DNA from: an uncultured Candidatus Saccharibacteria bacterium
GTDB lineage: Bacteria > Patescibacteriota > Saccharimonadia > Saccharimonadales > Saccharimonadaceae
Direction of reading: 5' to 3'
DNA length: 5,559 bases
NCBI GenBank assembly: GCA_948511255.1
Contig: CAOQNC010000043.1
Coordinates: 1 to 5,559 of the forward strand
Shown piece by piece: positions 3,907 to 5,559 of the stretch (its first letter is position 1; each line of letters begins with the position of its first letter). The position numbers and the translations under genes were made by a program. A model generated the notes under the pieces. That model was not told where the DNA came from and did not search any database. It saw only the letters and a list, made by a program, of their open reading frames with translations.

Positions 3907-4016
3907 AAAAATCCTAGATTAAAATTAAGCTAGTTTGCGTTCTATCTAGCAAAGCGCATCTTATGATGAGCGAGCGACGATAGAATTCGCAAAATAGCCA
4001 ATTTTAACTAGGATTT
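3907..4016 (-). terminator. Hairpin C: ~108-nt hairpin overlapping the glycosyltransferase stop, probable terminator
   Basis: Paired blocks from outside in: AAATCCTAG/CTAGGATTT (3909-3917, 4008-4016), TTAAAATT/AATTTTAA (3919-3926, 4000-4007), GCTA/TAGC (3929-3932, 3995-3998), TTTGCG/CGCAAA (3934-3939, 3988-3993) and TTCTATC/GATAGAA (3940-3946, 3979-3985). There is weaker CATC/GATG pairing near the tip. On the - strand it ends in TTTTT and then GTGGGTTTTATT, so it can end the glycosyltransferase mRNA. It is far longer than usual terminators and includes the gene's stop codon. Confidence 0.65.
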
Positions 4017-5555
4017 CACCACCTTCCGCGTCACGTCAAACTTCTCCATATATTTCCCCAGCATCAACCGCGTCTGCGCATAAAACGCCGCCGCGCTCTG
4101 ATACACAATCGCCACCACCGGCGACAAAATCCATTGAATCACCATCGCAAACTTCTTCCGCTTTTTCGCCCACTCCGGCCGTTCCGGCAACATCTTCAAC
4201 GACACAAACACCGTCACGAATAATCCAATCGCCGCAATCGTCTGGATAATCCCCACTACATTCGGCAAATTAAATGCCACCGCTCCGCGCGACCCCAAGT
4301 TCAACAACATCGGCACCCAACCTCCGAACGCCACGATCGGCGCCATAATCGCCAGCGTCACATGCCCATCCAACAGCCGCCAAAACTTCGGAAACAACTG
4401 CCAAAACGGAATCTTCCGCTCCTTTGAGAACAGATACGACCCGACATACGCCACATCGCTCGCCCCATAATCCCACCGCCTCAGCTGCACAAACTGCGCC
4501 TTCAACGTTCCCCAAAAAGTCTCCGACATCACCGCGTCCTGATAGATCGGCACCCGAATCGGCACCACCCCATAATCCCCCTCAAAGTAAAACAACGACC
4601 GCCAATATTGATGCCCATCTTCCACAATCGTCCGCTTACTCCAAAAATCCATCCCTTCAAGCGCCGCGAGCGGTTGCGAATGTGACGCAAAGTTCCTGAG
4701 CAAATGTGGCCGCATCGTCGAAATCACGTTAAAAAACGAATTCGACATCGCAATCACCCGCATCGGCGCCGACGCCTCCCAAATATTATTCGTGAAAATC
4801 GACACCGGCTGATAACTATAGTGCTGCCGATCCGGCCGCACCAAAAACTCATACGCCACATAATCCAAATACCCCTTAGTCATCCGGTTATCGCTATCTA
4901 GCGACGTCACAATCACATTTTCCTTCCGAATCCTCTGCCGCTCCACATATTTCGCCAAATGCTCCCCCGCATAAGTCAAATTCGGCCCCTTCCCGACCAC
5001 TTCATTCCTCAACCCGTCCGGATGCTTTACCAAAATAAAGTCCCGGAACACCCCCTTAAACCTCTCCTTCAATTCACGAGCATTCGCCTCCATCGCTTCC
5101 CCGCCTCGCTCCTCATATCCCAAAACAAAAATAATCCGCTCGTTCGGAAAACTCGTATCCCTCACCGCCTCCACCGACGGCACCAGCGTCTCCAGCCCCT
5201 CGTTATACGCCACCATAATCACCGCATGATAAACATCTTTCGGCTTCGGCTCCGACTTCCCCTCCACGACCGACAACATCCTCAGATTCTGCACATGCTC
5301 ACTAAAGCCATAGCTATTCTCACTCCGCCCGTGAAGCCGCTCAAACGCCTCGTGCGGATTCTCCAAATCCATCAGTCGCTTCCGCCAATCCACCCTCTCT
5401 GCCCGCTTCACCACCTTATACCCTTGAATCGTCCGAAACGCCGTCGCCACCGCCTTCACAAAAGTAATCGACACGATCACGAGCAAATAAATCGCTCCTA
5501 GAATCGGATTAATCCACGACAACAAAAACAGTAAAATTACCGCCGCATAACTCAT
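4008..5555 (-). CDS. Membrane-bound family 2 glycosyltransferase (5' end at or beyond window edge)
   Basis: 515 residues from an ATG four bases inside the window; the frame stays open to the edge, so the true start may lie further upstream. Residues ~2-40 are hydrophobic (one or two membrane spans). The GT-A catalytic part begins AVIMVAYNEGLETL (111-124). It has the nucleotide-sugar/metal motif LDSD (D220, D222), the acid pair V-E-D (E312, D313) in the general-base region, and QLRRW (357-361), which fits the QxxRW motif of processive, cellulose-synthase-like enzymes. Three more membrane spans follow at ~398-420, 430-454 and 468-492, then a basic tail. Such enzymes transfer sugar from a nucleotide donor to a growing polysaccharide, often exporting it, so a role in the cell envelope or surface glycan is inferred. 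The substrate cannot be told. It ends in TAG inside a long hairpin. Confidence 0.88.
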   Translation of the reverse strand: MSYAAVILLFLLSWINPILGAIYLLVIVSITFVKAVATAFRTIQGYKVVKRAERVDWRKRLMDLENPHEAFERLHGRSENSYGFSEHVQNLRMLSVVEGKSEPKPKDVYHAVIMVAYNEGLETLVPSVEAVRDTSFPNERIIFVLGYEERGGEAMEANARELKERFKGVFRDFILVKHPDGLRNEVVGKGPNLTYAGEHLAKYVERQRIRKENVIVTSLDSDNRMTKGYLDYVAYEFLVRPDRQHYSYQPVSIFTNNIWEASAPMRVIAMSNSFFNVISTMRPHLLRNFASHSQPLAALEGMDFWSKRTIVEDGHQYWRSLFYFEGDYGVVPIRVPIYQDAVMSETFWGTLKAQFVQLRRWDYGASDVAYVGSYLFSKERKIPFWQLFPKFWRLLDGHVTLAIMAPIVAFGGWVPMLLNLGSRGAVAFNLPNVVGIIQTIAAIGLFVTVFVSLKMLPERPEWAKKRKKFAMVIQWILSPVVAIVYQSAAAFYAQTRLMLGKYMEKFDVTRKVVKS

Positions 5556-5559
5556 CGCC

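Larger units (their letters stand above)
3702..4007. other. Gene-free stretch with promoter and three hairpins
   Basis: No supportable coding region on either strand. It holds the leader and promoter of the small ORF (3702-3803) and then three hairpins in a row (3802-3861, 3863-3883, 3909-4016). It is AT-richer than the flanking genes. The direct repeat GCGCACA (3851-3857 and 3883-3889) flanks the middle hairpin. Confidence 0.7.

Noticed and set aside
3802..4016. Retron msr-msd or integron attC site
   Set aside because: Long hairpins recall both, but no reverse transcriptase or integrase gene is in the window. Neither flanking a1/a2 repeats with the conserved retron features nor a correct GTTRRRY core pair could be found.
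4959..5501. 180-codon + strand open frame, plus 4424-4699 and 4704-4901
   Set aside because: Opposite the glycosyltransferase, whose catalytic motifs and membrane spans are clear. The frames are His/Arg/Pro-rich with no domain.
1..5559. CRISPR array or insertion sequence
   Set aside because: No regularly spaced repeats and no transposase-like protein was seen on either strand.

Overview
The window looks like chromosome from a small-genome bacterium, most plausibly a Candidatus Patescibacteria (CPR) member of the Saccharibacteria type. This is inference, resting on short tightly packed genes, near-perfect extended -10 promoters (TGnTATAAT), at least two start codons so close to the -10 that the mRNAs must be leaderless, and the gene content. 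No marker gene proves the lineage. The standard bacterial code with TGA as stop fits. The + strand is visibly C-rich throughout: + strand genes prefer C-ending codons, - strand genes G- or T-ending ones. This suggests that the - strand is the leading strand here.

Layout. 1-201 holds the 3' end of a membrane protein gene (+). 202-592 is an RNA-rich stretch: a promoter with a leader hairpin, tRNA-Ser(GGA), its terminator, a second promoter feeding a putative 50-nt hairpin RNA, and the terminator of the next gene on the other strand. 658-1482 (-) is a YfbR-like HD-domain phosphohydrolase. 1562-2020 (-) is an MmcQ/YjbR-family protein with an unusual Gly/Asp-rich insert. It diverges from 2052-2975 (+), an ADP-ribosyltransferase fold protein with an R / SSS / QxE active-site signature. 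The two share a palindromic 18-bp double promoter. Next comes a Nudix hydrolase (2991-3461, +), expressed from a near-copy of the same leaderless promoter. 3462-4007 is AT-richer: a possible 40-residue ORF (-), an opposing short terminated transcript (+), and three consecutive hairpins (3802-4016), one about 108 nt long. 4008-5555 (-) is a membrane-bound family 2 glycosyltransferase whose 5' end reaches the window edge.

How the parts may work together. The most interesting unit is 1562-3461: a putative nucleic-acid-binding YjbR protein diverging from a putative NAD-using ADP-ribosyltransferase, followed by a Nudix enzyme of the Ap4A-hydrolase type. The divergent -10 elements are so close that polymerase should not occupy both, so the two directions should compete. 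Whether the ART acts inside the cell, on a host bacterium, or as a toxin of a toxin-antitoxin set cannot be read from the sequence. The second interesting unit is the hairpin array with the small ORF and its antisense-like partner at 3533-4016.
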